Below are positions 22,797-35,778 of a DNA stretch of 64,000 bases, piece by piece (within the stretch, counting starts at the first letter, position 1; each line of letters opens with the position of its first letter). The DNA is taken from the NCBI GenBank assembly GCA_023614405.1, contig CM042694.1:87465285-87529284 (forward strand). Reading direction: 5' to 3'. The stretch is from Avena insularis. Lineage: Eukaryota; Streptophyta; Magnoliopsida; Poales; Poaceae. The notes under the pieces were generated by a model. It was not told the origin of the DNA. It worked only from the letters and a program-made list of their open reading frames with translations, and made no database searches. A program made the translations under genes and the position numbers.

Positions 22797-23052
22797 AAAA
22801 TAGACTAAAGTTTTGTTATTGCCTTCAAACTTATCTTGGTCACTTCTCCTGCGCCGACACGGTCACCACCGAGCCCATGCTTCCTTCCTCTAACTCCTCG
22901 TCCACCTCCCCCCTCCCCCCCCCCCCCCCCCTACTTCAAAAAAAATAGACTACTAAAGTTTTGTTATTGCCTTCAAACATATCCTGGTCACTTCTCCTGC
23001 GCCGACACGGTCACCACCGAGCCCATGCTTCCTTCCTCTAGCTCCTCGTCCC
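22797..23052. repeat. 142-bp tandem duplication with a poly-C tract
   Basis: The block from aaaaatagact through gttttgttattgccttcaaa to ctgcgccgacacggtcacc and gcttccttcctcta occurs twice (22797-22900 and 22939-23052). The copies are separated by a pure C run of about 20 (near 22911-22931). Confidence 0.9.
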
Positions 23053-23059
23053 AAGACGG

Positions 23060-24225
23060 TCACCGCCATATGAGCATAACCAGCGAACAACAAATTATTT
23101 GTCATGGTTCCATTTTTTAGATTATTATTAGGCGATACAAGACGACATATACAATTACGATATCATATCTCAAATCTCCGAAGTCCACTTTCGTGAGGTG
23201 CCCCTGTAACTCGGCAACCGCTAGTCCTTGCTAGAGCGATGTACTGTAATATGTTTAGTTTCAAGTCAAACTTATATTAGCATATAGTACATCGCTGAAA
23301 TTATAATATGACATGTGGGTTGTTCGTTGTGGTCAAGTGGGAACAATCACCACATCGTACAGGATAACACGTTGTACAACGATCAGAGTAAACCTGGCGT
23401 CGGCTACTTTAATCTAGTTCGATCGATAGTCTCCACTTAGTGGTACTAGGTTATCAGGCTTGACGCTGATGCGGTTCCATCAACTTTGTTTATGTTGTCT
23501 ACAAAGACACACATTCACGCGTAAATAGTTGTATATATCAGATATAATCGGTGGACAAGTGATTAGTGGTTAGAAGGAACGTGGGTTCTGTCCGCACAGC
23601 ATGTCATCGAAGTTCATAGTCAACATGCTTGTCCAGATGCATCTGGTTGGGCCAGTTGAATATGTACATCGTGATCCTTACAGAGCACAAACAAATGGTT
23701 GCTGGGACAGCCAGTTAACATGATTTTGCCATTACTGTCTATGATCTGGAAGGTCTACTTTCAGACAAGCCTTCACTGATAGAGGCTAGCCGGCCCCAAC
23801 AATTCATTCCACCACTACTGTTTGTGATCTCGAAGGTGTCCTTTCAGAAAACATGTTATCCATTAAGAAAATAACGAGCAAGGTGAACATATAAACCAAA
23901 CAGTTACTCAGAAGATGCAGTACTGGTGACTAGGTTATAGTGTCTCAATGGCTGTTTTGACAGGCCACAAATTTCTGCAAGTATGTAACACACCCGACAG
24001 TGCATATATAGATCAACTTCAAGTAGAATGGTCATATCTGATCCCTTGGAGATTCGAAGAGGCAATGTTTGACATATTTATGCCAGATGCTTGATTAGCT
24101 GGTACAGTACCAATCCATAAAATAGAAACATTAAGACAAAAAATATATAAAGCACTTTCAATTACTAGTAAAGATGAATATGCGTGGACAATGAAAAGGA
24201 ACAGCTAGCTAATTAACCTCTTCCT
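23060..24225. other. no gene seen
   Basis: Single-copy AT-rich DNA upstream of the kinase gene, with no recognised gene or element. A short direct repeat of the type ccaccactactgtttgtgatct / ccattactgtctatgatct lies at 23728 and 23810. Confidence 0.4.
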
Positions 24226-24229
24226 CTGC

Positions 24230-24560
24230 GTGCCTGGTCCCGATCTGAATATATATCCTTCCCGTCACGGAGCCAGCCACTTCAACATCACCCTCTCTTC
24301 CATGCATATGCATCCTTCGATTCTCAGCAGCAGCCGCCCTCTTCCTGCAGACTTCAGGTTACCCAAATGCTGTCTTCATCTGTGTCCATCTTTTCACGTC
24401 GATCATCTGTTTCCCATGCAAGAAGATGCCGTCGACTTTCATTTTACTTGATTTCATTCCTTATTTTTCTTCTTGCTTGTGCTATGTTTCTCGATGTCAA
24501 AAACTTCACCATGTTCTTCTTCTGCAAATCACACAAACAAAAAAGTTTTTAGATAGCTAA
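24230..24560 (+). promoter_or_regulatory. possible promoter and 5' leader of the kinase gene
   Basis: An aatatatat stretch at 24247-24255 is followed by CT-rich sequence (ctcttccatgc, cttcctgcagac) that looks like a grass 5' leader. It lies about 760 bp before the kinase ATG, so a leader intron or a separate small transcript is possible. Weak evidence. Confidence 0.25.
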
Positions 24561-24731
24561 GTAGCTACGTGACATGCACTTCAATAATTTTCTCCTTGGA
24601 AAAAGATAGTGAACAGCGATTGGTTAGTTGTTTTGTGCGTTTAGCTAGAGCAACATGTCAATTTCCTTTTCACAGAAGTGTACGTGTACATGCTTTTACT
24701 TTATGTGCAAGAATTACTTTGTTGTATTAGA

Positions 24732-24886
24732 CATGGTTTTAAAGGCGTCGCCTAGTCGTCCAGGCGCCCCTCCTCCGCCTTGGAAAAACGCCCGCTTTAG
24801 GCGTCCAAAGCGCCCGCCTAGGCGACGCCTAGGCGTCAGAGCGTCCCCTGATCGCTTTAAGACGCCTTAACGCCTTTAAAACCATG
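24732..24886. mobile_element. hAT MITE (155 bp) with perfect ends
   Basis: Perfect 16-bp terminal inverted repeats (CATGGTTTTAAAGGCG) bound an interior of repeated gcgcc/aggcg motifs. A perfect 8-bp target duplication, GTATTAGA (24724-24731 and 24887-24894), identifies the hAT superfamily. Intact ends suggest a fairly recent insertion, 131 bp before the kinase start. Confidence 0.93.
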
Positions 24887-25016
24887 GTATTAGATAGATG
24901 GAGAATAAAGGGCTATGTGCATCTATTGATGCAGAGGCCAGGGATATCCACATTTCCAAAAATAATAGATAGAAGGAGCACGCAAACCGGGTCTTGGTAG
25001 GGTCGTCGTGAACAGC

Positions 25017-26356
25017 ATGGCCAATAAGTTGCAGCAACGGAGTAGTCTGCCGGAGGCTTTTACATTCGATTACTTAGATCGAATCACAGGTGGTTTCTCC
25101 GAGGATAGAAAAATTGGTCAGGGCGGCTATGGAGTAATTTACAAGGTATGATCAATACTTACCTGTTTTTCTTTCAAATGATAATATCAACATCTAAAAC
25201 CATGCCCAATAAAGAAGATTCTCAACAGGGAGAACACCAAGGGGAACTGATTGCTGTAAAAAAGCTTTACGAGAAATACGACATGGATTTTGATGAGTGC
25301 AGTAATCTTATGAAGACCGACCATCAAAATATCGTCAGGTTGGTCGGCTACTGCCATGATACACAGTTACAATATGTAAAGAAGGATGGAGAATATGTTG
25401 GTGCTGATCGGCGTGAAAGACTGTTGTGCTTCGAATATTTCCCGTCTGGAAGCCTTGACAAATATCTTTATGGTATGAATGGTGTCGTAGTTACAATACC
25501 TTAATCCTTTTGTATGAAAAAAACAATTTGCCCATAAACCTATGTCTTGGTAGTATAATATAATGAACTTTATGTTTACCTTCTGCAGATGAATCCTGTG
25601 GCTTTGAATGGCACACACGTTTTAAAATAATTATAGGAATCTCCAAGGGTATAAGTTATCTTCACCAAAAAAATATTTGGCATCTGGATCTAAAGCCTGC
25701 CAATATATTATTGGATGAGAATATGACACCCAAAATTGGAGATTTTGGTTTGTCCACACTCACTGATTCAACAAAAACCTGTATCATACAAGTGGTTAAA
25801 GGAACACTGTAAGTCTTTTGCTTTGCGACCAGCATGGACATGTTAAGTTCATAGGTCAAGCGAGGTAAACAAACTCTTTGTTTTAACTTGACATCAATGC
25901 TAACTCTATGAGATGCCATGCAGAAAATACATACCACCAGAGAACTTTATGGAAGGTGCCATCTCAAATAAATCTGACGTATTCAGTTTCGGCGTTATGA
26001 TCATAGACATAATAGCAGGACCAAAAGGCTACAAACGAAGCGGTGAAATGTCTTCAGCAGATTTTATTGACCATGTAAGATACAAAAATTCCTGTATATA
26101 CATTGTTGAACAACAATCCCTTTCACTCATGTTTTGTGTCTTATCAATGCATTGCATGCCAACTTAGTATGTTGTCTCAATTTTGCAGGTACTTCAGAAC
26201 TGGGGGAAAAGGGTGGAGAAAACAATGTTATCCCATATTCAGACGTGCATCAAAATAGCATCAAGATGTGTGAAGCGTGAGCGAAATGACAGGCCTACCA
26301 TAACCGAGATCGTCGAAGAACTGGATAATATAGAGGAAACGTCACACATACTCCAG
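25017..26356 (+). CDS. receptor-like cytoplasmic kinase (non-RD), five exons
   Basis: Exons 25017-25145, 25229-25472, 25589-25808, 25924-26074 and 26189-26356 all have GT-AG borders and join in phase, giving 304 aa. The visible kinase landmarks are: glycine loop [15 protein letters not shown] lysine in AVKKL, helix-C Glu in DECSNLM, catalytic loop [34 protein letters not shown] and the late Arg in RNDRPT. HLD instead of HRD makes it a non-RD kinase, a class common among plant immune kinases. The wording ([37 protein letters not shown]) matches a grass-expanded receptor-like cytoplasmic kinase family. No signal peptide or membrane segment is seen, so it probably acts in the cytoplasm or at the membrane. 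The activation segment is short. The last exon ends CTCCAG|GTGTAT in phase 0, and the next good exon opens into beta-amylase. If that intron is retained, the protein ends at about 26470. Confidence 0.8.
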
Positions 26357-26549
26357 GTGTATATTGTCAACTCGCTCCCATTGGCCGGTGATGTCGTTTT
26401 CTCTAGTAATATAATCTTTTCTGTGTGTGCACATTGTGCCTTTCTACATCCTGTGAGGAATTACATATGAGTTAGTAAGGAACAACTCCTCTGTTGCCGA
26501 GGTATTATTGTGCACATGTTATAATTAACATAACCAATCTATTTCCCAG

Positions 26550-28444
<1,895 letters not shown>

Positions 28445-28885
28445 GTCAGGACAGAAAAGAGAAATATCCTTTAAAATGATTTCATTCGGAACTTCCAATC
28501 TCTTTGATTTGTTATAGCGACAGGTTTTCCTGCGGTGGCCTAGTAATCTTTATTGATTTTGGTTGTTTGAGAGACTGTTTTCACTATTCAGTTATTCAAA
28601 ATGGGTACTTATTTTAGTTGTATTGGTTTGTTCTAAAATCTAAACCAGATGCCTGGGATGGAGTATGTTCCGCATTTCTTTAAAACTGTGAGTTCGATGT
28701 CAATCATTTGCTGGAAATAATATGCGATATGCTCTTCTGTATGAGTTAGGGTTGATCTCCGCCTAGTTCTCTGTTTTATCATATTGCAAAATTGGTGATA
28801 TACTCTTCTGTATGAGTTGAGAATCGACACCTATCAGACAATGATTCCAGTAATCCAGCAAGATATGATCATAATTCCTAACATA
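28445..28885. other. 3' flank of the beta-amylase region
   Basis: AT-rich, presumably 3' UTR and downstream DNA. A phrase gatatgctcttctgtatgagtt is repeated (about 28727 and 28797). No gene. Confidence 0.45.
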
Positions 28886-29025
28886 AGATCAGTAGAAAAG
28901 CGTGTCCCCCGTGACAACCCGTATCTGAATCAGTAGAAAAGCGTGTCCCCCATGTACCTCAACGACAATGTTAACAGCTGAAATCAAAGTAAGGAAAAAC
29001 AGGAAGCTAGAAAAATGAAATTTTA

Positions 29026-29383
29026 CCTTGTTCTCCCGGGTCCGTCCGCTTGGTTCTTGCGGGCTTGCATCCCCTTTTGCAGACCTCGGACACCACGCCG
29101 TCCACCGGGATCCCCCGTGCAGGTACATGCCGTATCGCTCCCCCGTGCCTGCGCTCTGGCTGCCTCGGTTGCTGGCGGGAGCTGTTAGAGGGCACGGATC
29201 TGAGGAGCCCGGCATTTTGTCCATCGCGGCGGAGTTTGAGGACAAGTGGAGGTGGAGGGATGTGCGGGGATTTCGCGGGGGCCGTGCCTGAGCTAAGCCG
29301 GCGAAGCTCCGGCTGCTCCCTCGCGACCTAGCAGTGCGATTTGGGCTTATTGGGCTCGATGTGAATCTCCTGGGGAAGCCCAC
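29026..29383 (-). CDS. possible first exon of an unidentified gene
   Basis: The minus-strand frame starting at 29383 (or at an internal Met near 29222, MDKMPGSSDPCPL) is GC-rich and Ser/Pro/Arg-rich. It reaches a good splice donor, CCGGGAGAAC|AAG|GTAAAA, at about 29026, after which the sequence turns AT-rich like an intron. No second exon or domain was recognised, so this may be a gene fragment or chance. Confidence 0.25.
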
Positions 29384-29468
29384 ATAGCTTTGTTGCTAAC
29401 CCGCACTTACAAGATGTGGTATAAGGCGCCCGTAGACAGCCCACCCCACTCCCACCGATTGACTGGGG

Positions 29469-29905
29469 ATAAATTGCGTAGCTAAACAATGGAGTGGAGA
29501 TTCGTGCACATGAACACCATGATCCTTTTTTAAAAATAAAAAGTTATTTTCTGGGCATCAAAAGATTTTTTAAAAACCCGAATAAATTGCCTAGCTAAAC
29601 AATGGAGTGGAGATTCGGTGCACATGAACACCATGGTCCTTTTTAAAAAATAAATAATCATTTTCTGAGCATCAAAAGATTTTTAAAAAAATTGCCTAGC
29701 TAAACAATGGAGTGGAGATTCGGTGCATATGAACACCATGATCCATTTTAAAAAAAAAAATCATTTTCTGAGAATCAAAATATTAAAAAACGAATAAATT
29801 GTGTAGCTAAACAATGGAGTGGAGATTCGGTGCACATGAACACCATGATCCTTTTAAAATAAAAAAATCATTTTCTGAGCATCAAAAGATTTTAAAAAAC
29901 CTGAA
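29469..29905. repeat. four-copy tandem repeat, period 105-113 bp
   Basis: Units start at about 29471, 29584, 29689 and 29796. Each begins aaattgc(c/g)tagctaaacaa and ends in an A-rich run after tgagcatcaaaagatt. Unit lengths differ through the A runs. No coding content. Confidence 0.93.
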
Positions 29906-29955
29906 TGTAGCCAATGATTTATCCCATAAATGCAAACATATATTAATTTCAAATA

Positions 29956-30046
29956 CTCTCTCTGATCCATAATAAGGTCGGGAGCTTAGTTCAGTTTAGT
30001 CCTAATTTAAACTAAAGCACCGACACTTATTATAGATCGGAGGTAG
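29956..30046. mobile_element. Stowaway-like MITE (91 bp)
   Basis: Ends ctctctctgatccataataag and cttattatagatcggaggtag are imperfect inverted repeats with TA on both sides. Confidence 0.75.
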
Positions 30047-30405
30047 TATATTGTATTGTGAGCTACATAAAAATGACAAAAGTGTGGATCCAAGTATGCA
30101 CAGTTTTAAATATTCAAATTTTATCCAATTTCGTATTTTTTGTACCCCACAATATAAAAAATTTGGGGTTGCGATTTTGCATGTTTGTAGGATACAACAT
30201 CGACTATGCCTAGAATTTATTTTCAGATTTTCTTAAAACTTTTAAATATGATTTTTGATTTTTTTTAAACAAAGGGGAACTGCTATATACTAAAAGATAT
30301 CTAGATATTCCTCAAAAAAAAAGATATCTAGATACATTCGTTTCACAAAAGCTAAAACATCTTATATTAAGAACGGAGGGAGGGAAACATAGAACTAGTT
30401 AGCGT
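30047..30405. other. AT-rich DNA with a MITE fragment
   Basis: 30345-30382 (ctaaaacatcttatattaagaacggagggag) looks like one end of another Stowaway, the other end being degraded. No gene. Confidence 0.45.
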
Positions 30406-30935
30406 TCCACATGCTTCTTTTGATCTTGTGTTTCGTTTCAGAATCACCTAAGACGCTACATCCAAATTATAATCCACTTTAATTGCCATGCTCCTCTCTT
30501 CTCTCTGCAGACACTTTCTGAATACGTGCGTAACCTCTGTCTGCCCATCTACGCAACATCTCGCTAGACAGAGACCGGCCGGGGCCGGCACCCAACTTTC
30601 CAGGCCGGGCAATGTGTGCGGCACTGGAGACCAAACACATAAACTGTTGCTTCTTGTGTTTAGCAGTTACGAGCGCAGCAGTTTTATTATGTAGATATAG
30701 CACTAATTAAGAATCCAGTGGCTTAATTAATTGATTATGGCCCAACTTTTGCGCAAACATCCGCCCATCTAGTGTGGCATGCAAGGACGGGTTCTAATAT
30801 TCAAGTCAATGAACAACAGTGATCCAGAGACATTTGTACGCTTAAGTGTTGTTTAACGCTTATCTGTGTTGACGATAACCCGCTCTTGCTAAACACCAGT
30901 GCGGAAAACACTGGGACAGGTTGCAGGGCAGGACG

Positions 30936-30943
30936 TATATATG
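30936..30943 (+). promoter_or_regulatory. TATA box of peptide gene copy 4
   Basis: TATATATG after the conserved gcaggacg block, about 150 bp before the ATG at 31089. Confidence 0.6.
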
Positions 30944-31088
30944 CCATCTCCCATCAGGTTACATGCTTCAGTTCAAACGACACGACGACTAAGTTAGCCA
31001 ACAACCCTCTCCTCTCTCTACACTCTCTTCTAAGCTGACCACTGAAGTATACTCTCATATATAGTTAGCGACATCGATCTCTGACAGG

Positions 31089-31525
31089 ATGAGCAGGAGT
31101 TCCAGCAACTTGTCGTCACTGGCTGCAGCTGTGATTTTGCTGCTGGTACTGACAGCGGCCACCGAGGCTGAAGGGATCCGACTGGACTTACAGACCCGGG
31201 AATTAGTCAGCAGCAGCAGCAGCAGCAATGTGATGGTCAATGTAAGTAGTGGTTCTGATGATCTTATGACTAATTCGGTGTCTGAATCTTCATTTGGACC
31301 CAAAATATTATGGAATCATCCTTTGTCAATATGCTGACTTGCTGGTATTCCTGAATGCAGAAGCAAAACGATGAAGTGGCCAAGGGTTCTGCTACAAGCT
31401 CCGTAACCGATGCGACGACAAGCGCCGTTGTTGCCGCGGGAGAGGTTAGGGCGGTGGCGCATGGCTTGCCGGAGCTCCAGGAAGACTACTACGTTCCCAG
31501 TGTCCACAGTCCTAGGCACCACTGA
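31089..31525 (+). CDS. RGF/GLV/CLEL-like secreted peptide precursor, copy 4 (intact)
   Basis: Two exons (31089-31241 and 31361-31525) with a 119-bp phase-0 intron encode 105 aa. The signal peptide (residues 1-29) has the core LAAAVILLLVLTAA and ends AEG, as in the other copies. A run of serines (AGC repeats, 31209-31226) distinguishes the end of exon 1. The middle SVTDATTSAVVAAG is shared with copies 1 and 3. The C-terminus is LPELQEDYYVPSVHSPRHH then TGA. The acidic DY start and the PRHH end are intact, so a sulfated peptide of the RGF type is plausible. Copy 5 lies 1.5 kb downstream in the same direction with homologous flanks, so 4 and 5 form a local tandem pair. Confidence 0.75.
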
Positions 31526-31529
31526 CCGG

Positions 31530-32460
31530 AAACGAATTTTGATTTATTCTTCTTTCCTCTCTCCGGATAACTGATCTCTCTGTTAGCGTGACACAAAATT
31601 ACGTTCTTCCAGAACATACTGGAGCTAGTTTTTTTTTTCTCTTTTCCGAGGGAAACAAATTAGAGCTAGCTAGTTAGTCAGGCTAACAGTCATTCATATG
31701 CGTCTGATGTACTACACTAGTTAGCTACAGGGTGCTAAAGATAGTTGGTAGATTCCATGTAAGCTCAGGCAGTGAGCACCTGGTGATAGCATTGGCAATA
31801 CGAATTTGAAGCAACAATCGGCCCCGGATGTTGTCTGCCACTGCCATGCATCTCTGTGGATACTCCGCAAAGTTCCTCTGTCATTTTGGCATGCAGCCTG
31901 AATCCGGTGGTGATCTACTCACGTCTGTGGGCTTCCATGCCCCTAATTTTTCTAGTGATATAAGTATATTACGCTGTCCCTGATAGATAACGCGTCTGCA
32001 TCGAACTGCTCGCATATCTCTTGATGTAGAACTGCGAAAGACCGTCCTAGTTAACTGCAATAAACTCCTGGCAACCAGCGACAGTTTGTAGACAGAGAGA
32101 TGGGTTAACTAATGGTAGCGTATGTAATGCGCCAAACAGCAGCACTAGGACATTATTGGAAGCTCGTCGCCGGATATGCTGCAGTGTTGTTCGCCAAGTT
32201 CTGCTATTGTGCTATACTACTGTAGCTTTTATGCCAGGGTCGTACGATCGCGCACTAAAGTATCTAGTTCAACATACGACCACTGTTTCCCACATGCTTA
32301 ATGATAACTGGTTGATTGATGATGGGCTAGCCACCTTTTTTTTTGAAGGCAAGGATAAGTGGCTGAATGTGGTAGTATTCGGCCAGAAACAAGTACTAAC
32401 ATATAGCATCATCACCATGGAACGAAAATAAAAATACAACATGTACAACGCTAGTGGCAC
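31530..32460. other. 3' flank of copy 4
   Basis: Contains the shared 3' block (gagctagttagtcag, aaactcc-like, ggatatgctgcagtgttgttcgccaagtt at about 32172) seen also after copies 3 (21690) and 5 (33990). No protein gene. Confidence 0.5.
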
Positions 32461-33035
32461 ACCACGTGCTTATTCTTTTCTTGCATTTCATTCCAGAAGC
32501 ATCTAAACGCTAGTTCCAAGTTAACCTCGGCAAAACCCAGCTTAATCGTCATGATGTTCTCTTCACCCTGCAGAATGCAGACGCTTTACGCCGAGTGGTA
32601 GTAGTAGTAAGTACCGAGAGAGAGAGAAAACTTTATTAAGCACTAACGAACAACTTATCAACTTATCGTCTTAAACAACTGACCATGGCCCAACTTTTGT
32701 GCAAACATACATACATAATATGCATGCATGGCCGGACTCTATAAATTAAGGTAGGGACAGTAACCCGGAGACATATGCATGGACATGTATTTGTTTAATG
32801 TGTAGTATACGCTCTAGTTAAACCCCTCCTGACAGGCATCAGTGCAGCAAACACTGGGATGGTTTGCAAAGCAGGAGGTACACGTACCATACCCCCCTGA
32901 AGCTTGCTCCCGCGACCAGGAGGTTAAATACTTCAGTGCAAGCGACCTGATCAGCCTAGCCTTCTCCTCTCTGCATGATCTGAATTCTGAGATAAAGAGT
33001 GAAGCATACTCATAGATATCTGACACTCTGCCAGG

Positions 33036-33447
33036 ATGCTAAGGGGTTCCACCTACTTGTCACTGGCTGCAGCCGTGATCTTGCTTTTGGTACTGACGGC
33101 GGCCACTGAGGCTGAAGGAAGCCGACTAGAGACCCCAGCGTCAGTCAGCGACAACAGCCCAATGATCAATAATGTAAGCAGTGGTTCTGATGATCTTCCG
33201 ATTCGTTGTCTGAATTCTAGACCTGGTGTATTACTCCGAAACCATTATTTCTGCATGTGTTAACTTGCTTGATTCGTGATTGCAGAAACAAAGCGATGAG
33301 GTTGTTAAGAGTTCTACGACTAGCATGGCAGGCGATGCCGCGATAAGCGTCGTTTCTGCGGGACAAGTTGGGGCAATGGCGCACATATTGCCAGAGCTCC
33401 AAGAAGACTACTACGTTCCAAGTGTTCACAGTCCTAGGCACCACTGA
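33036..33447 (+). CDS. RGF/GLV/CLEL-like secreted peptide precursor, copy 5 (intact, altered promoter)
   Basis: Two exons (33036-33173 and 33286-33447) with a 112-bp phase-0 intron encode 99 aa. The signal peptide is MLRGSTYLSLAAAVILLLVL with cleavage near AEG. The middle region has diverged most (SMAGDAAISVVSAGQVGAMA). The C-terminus, LPELQEDYYVPSVHSPRHH and stop, is identical to copy 4. Unchanged peptide ends beside a diverged middle are what selection on the mature peptide would leave. The position that is TATATA in copies 1-4 reads gtacacgtaccatac here (about 32879-32893), followed by extra sequence, so expression may differ or be lost. Confidence 0.72.
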
Positions 33448-33449
33448 CC

Positions 33450-34122
33450 ACAAAAAAATATTGATCTCTAGAACAGACTAGAGCTAGTTAGTCAGTCGCA
33501 GGAAATTCCATGTAAGCTCGGTGGGCGCATGGTGATAGCAAATGTGAACCTTAACTGATAACTCCACCTCTGCATCTCTGGTAAGCTGGAGAGAAGAGAC
33601 AGTTTTGATGTACACTAACTTATTGACGAATGACAATACTTCATGGCTTCAGATTTCCTGTGTAAGCTTGTGTAGTTTTGAAACCTGAACGAAGACGCAC
33701 CTGTGAAGAACAGAACAGCCAATTTATTGAAGCAGGAATGCCAAAGAGCATCCAGAATCCGACTTGAGAAGAAAAAGTGTCCACGTACTAGTTTAACTGT
33801 CCCTGACACCACGATCGCAAGCAGAGTTTTCTGACAGAGGCTAATTGTGGTAAATACATGTACTCGTCAGCTGGTTAACTACTGTCTACTGGCATCGTGG
33901 GGTGTGTTGCGTGAGAGAATTCCACTACGGTATGTGCCGGTGGATGGTTTGTGGACGTCATTACGAGTTCGTAGTCTACGATGCTTTGCCGGATATGCTG
34001 CAGTGTTCTTCGCCAAGTTATGTGCCGGCCGGACGCTGCACTGAATATTCTATATGTCCTCCCTACGTTTCTCACACGTGCTTCGTCACAGCTAGATGAT
34101 TGATTGATTGAGCTATAGTCAG
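33450..34122. other. 3' flank of copy 5
   Basis: Homologous to the 3' flanks of copies 3 and 4 (ggctaactactg..., gccggatatgctgcagtgttcttcgcc near 33990). No supported gene. Confidence 0.5.
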
Positions 34123-34133
34123 CTTTTGAAAGG

Positions 34134-35226
34134 GAAAATGATTCCTTTCCCCGGACGATCATCGTCCGGGTCGGGTAGCGTGAACCGCTCGCATTAAGAG
34201 CAAAGCCCACCACCTACGGTGCCAGTTTCTCTCGCTCGCCTCCGTTCTTCCTTTTTCTTCTCCCTGCATCGGCCATGGAGGAGCTGCAATCCCCGACGAG
34301 GTCTCCCTGCACGAGCAGTTCGGCCGCCGCCGCCCGCTCCCTGGCATCCTAGGCCGCCGTCACCGGAGATGCAGGCCGCCCTAGCCCGCCGTCGGTAGAG
34401 ACGCAGGACGACGTCGCCCTAGCTCCCTTCGAGATCTCCTCTGCCGCTAGGCGCTCCACCTTGCTGCGGAGCCCGGGCCACCGACAAGCGGCGCTGGTAT
34501 GAAGCCATAGCGGCAAGGACGACGACGAGGATGCCGCGCTGCCGGTAGGATGCCACCTCCCTACCTCCCTGGCGCTCTAGCATGTCCTCGTTGGAGATGC
34601 CAGCCTCCCGATAGCCGTGGTTGCTACCGACGGCCGACGGCTCTGCTGCAAGGGGTACGAGGGCTTGTTAGGAATGGCTGATGTTGTTGCCACCTTGTAC
34701 GGTGACGGTTTTTTGCTATCGACGGTCTATGTCGTCGCTACCGACGGCCAATGGATTTGCTACAGTAGTACAAATATTTCAATACAATCATTCTCCTATT
34801 TTTTTCTACGACATCCTCGATGAGGTCTCCGACGAGGTGCTTAGCAAAATCTCCAGCAAGGTCTCCGACGATGTTAGTTTTTTGCTACATTAGAAAAACT
34901 TTGTTGCTACAACCGTCTTGTGGTTTTACTAAAACGGTGATAACTTTTTGCCACAAGGTCTCCGGTGAGAGTCACCAGCGAGTTTTTTCGACGATGTCTC
35001 CGGCGTAGTCGGTTTTGCTATATTAGCACAATTCTTTGCTGCATGGTCTTCGGCGAGGTCTTCGGCGGGACGTTCTATTTTCTAGAACAAATCGTTTTTC
35101 GGTTCGGAAGCAAAACGGAAACATTTATAGCAAAAAAAAATATTTTTGCAGCAAAATCGAGATTTGGAACGACTTTGGGGACACGTGGCGCGGCGCGCGC
35201 AGGACAATGGGAAGCCTAGCAGTTTC
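34134..35226. mobile_element. non-autonomous Mutator-like element (1093 bp)
   Basis: Ends gaaaatgattcctttccc and gggaagcctagcagtttc are inverted repeats (12 of 18 positions). The same 11 bp, CTTTTGAAAGG, flanks both sides (34123-34133 and 35227-35237), covering the 9-bp target duplication typical of MULEs. Inside are a GC-rich gene-like part with a short frame (MEELQSPTRSPCTSSSAAAA..., from 34275) and T-rich repeats of ttttgctac / cggcgaggtc. No transposase. The GC-rich part may be captured host sequence. Confidence 0.85.
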
Positions 35227-35239
35227 CTTTTGAAAGGCA

Positions 35240-35420
35240 CGAAGAAGTGGTGCAAACTGTAAATAATGTGGTGCATTAGGTTTCTAGACCTAGGGCCGTC
35301 CCTGAGGGGCGGTCGAGAGGGGTAGCCGTCCCAGGCCCCGGAAGCCAAGGGGGCCAGCTAGGTGTGCACTCTGCAGCAAGGGAGCAGCTTTGGCGCCGCC
35401 ATTAGAATAGAGTTGACCTG
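35240..35420. mobile_element. possible hAT terminus
   Basis: tagggccgtccctgaggggcgg followed by gtcccaggccccggaag and agggggcc resembles the left end of cereal hAT elements that start CAGGGCCGGCCCTG. No matching right end or target duplication was found. Confidence 0.3.
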
Positions 35421-35778
35421 TCGTCCGGTTCATGCACATGAAGGACGAAGCGTTACATAGGCTACTCCTTAGTGGGCTGAGAGTGGGCCTTTTTTCGTTT
35501 TTCAGCTTGGAACGTTTTGTCCTTTACCTTAGAGCGGCCCTTTCTCCATTGTTCAGCTAGATTTAAGTGCGGTGGGTTAGACCATGCCCAGATCGATCGA
35601 TGTATAGCAGCACACGATCACCCCGTAAAAAATAATTAGCACACGACCAAAATATTTCCCGTTTCATTTCCCTAAGCGTGAAAATAGGTTAATCTGCACA
35701 TGGTCTAATTTTTTTTTTAGATGCACATGGTCTTTTTTTACGTAGGTCATAGAAAAAATTCGGGGAGATAAAAACATA

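Noticed and set aside
25149..25228. Reading the first kinase intron as coding (the frame from 25148 starts [10 protein letters not shown])
   Set aside because: A clean GT-AG intron (25146-25228) joins IYK to [12 protein letters not shown] as in related kinases. The intron reading adds an unrelated stretch.
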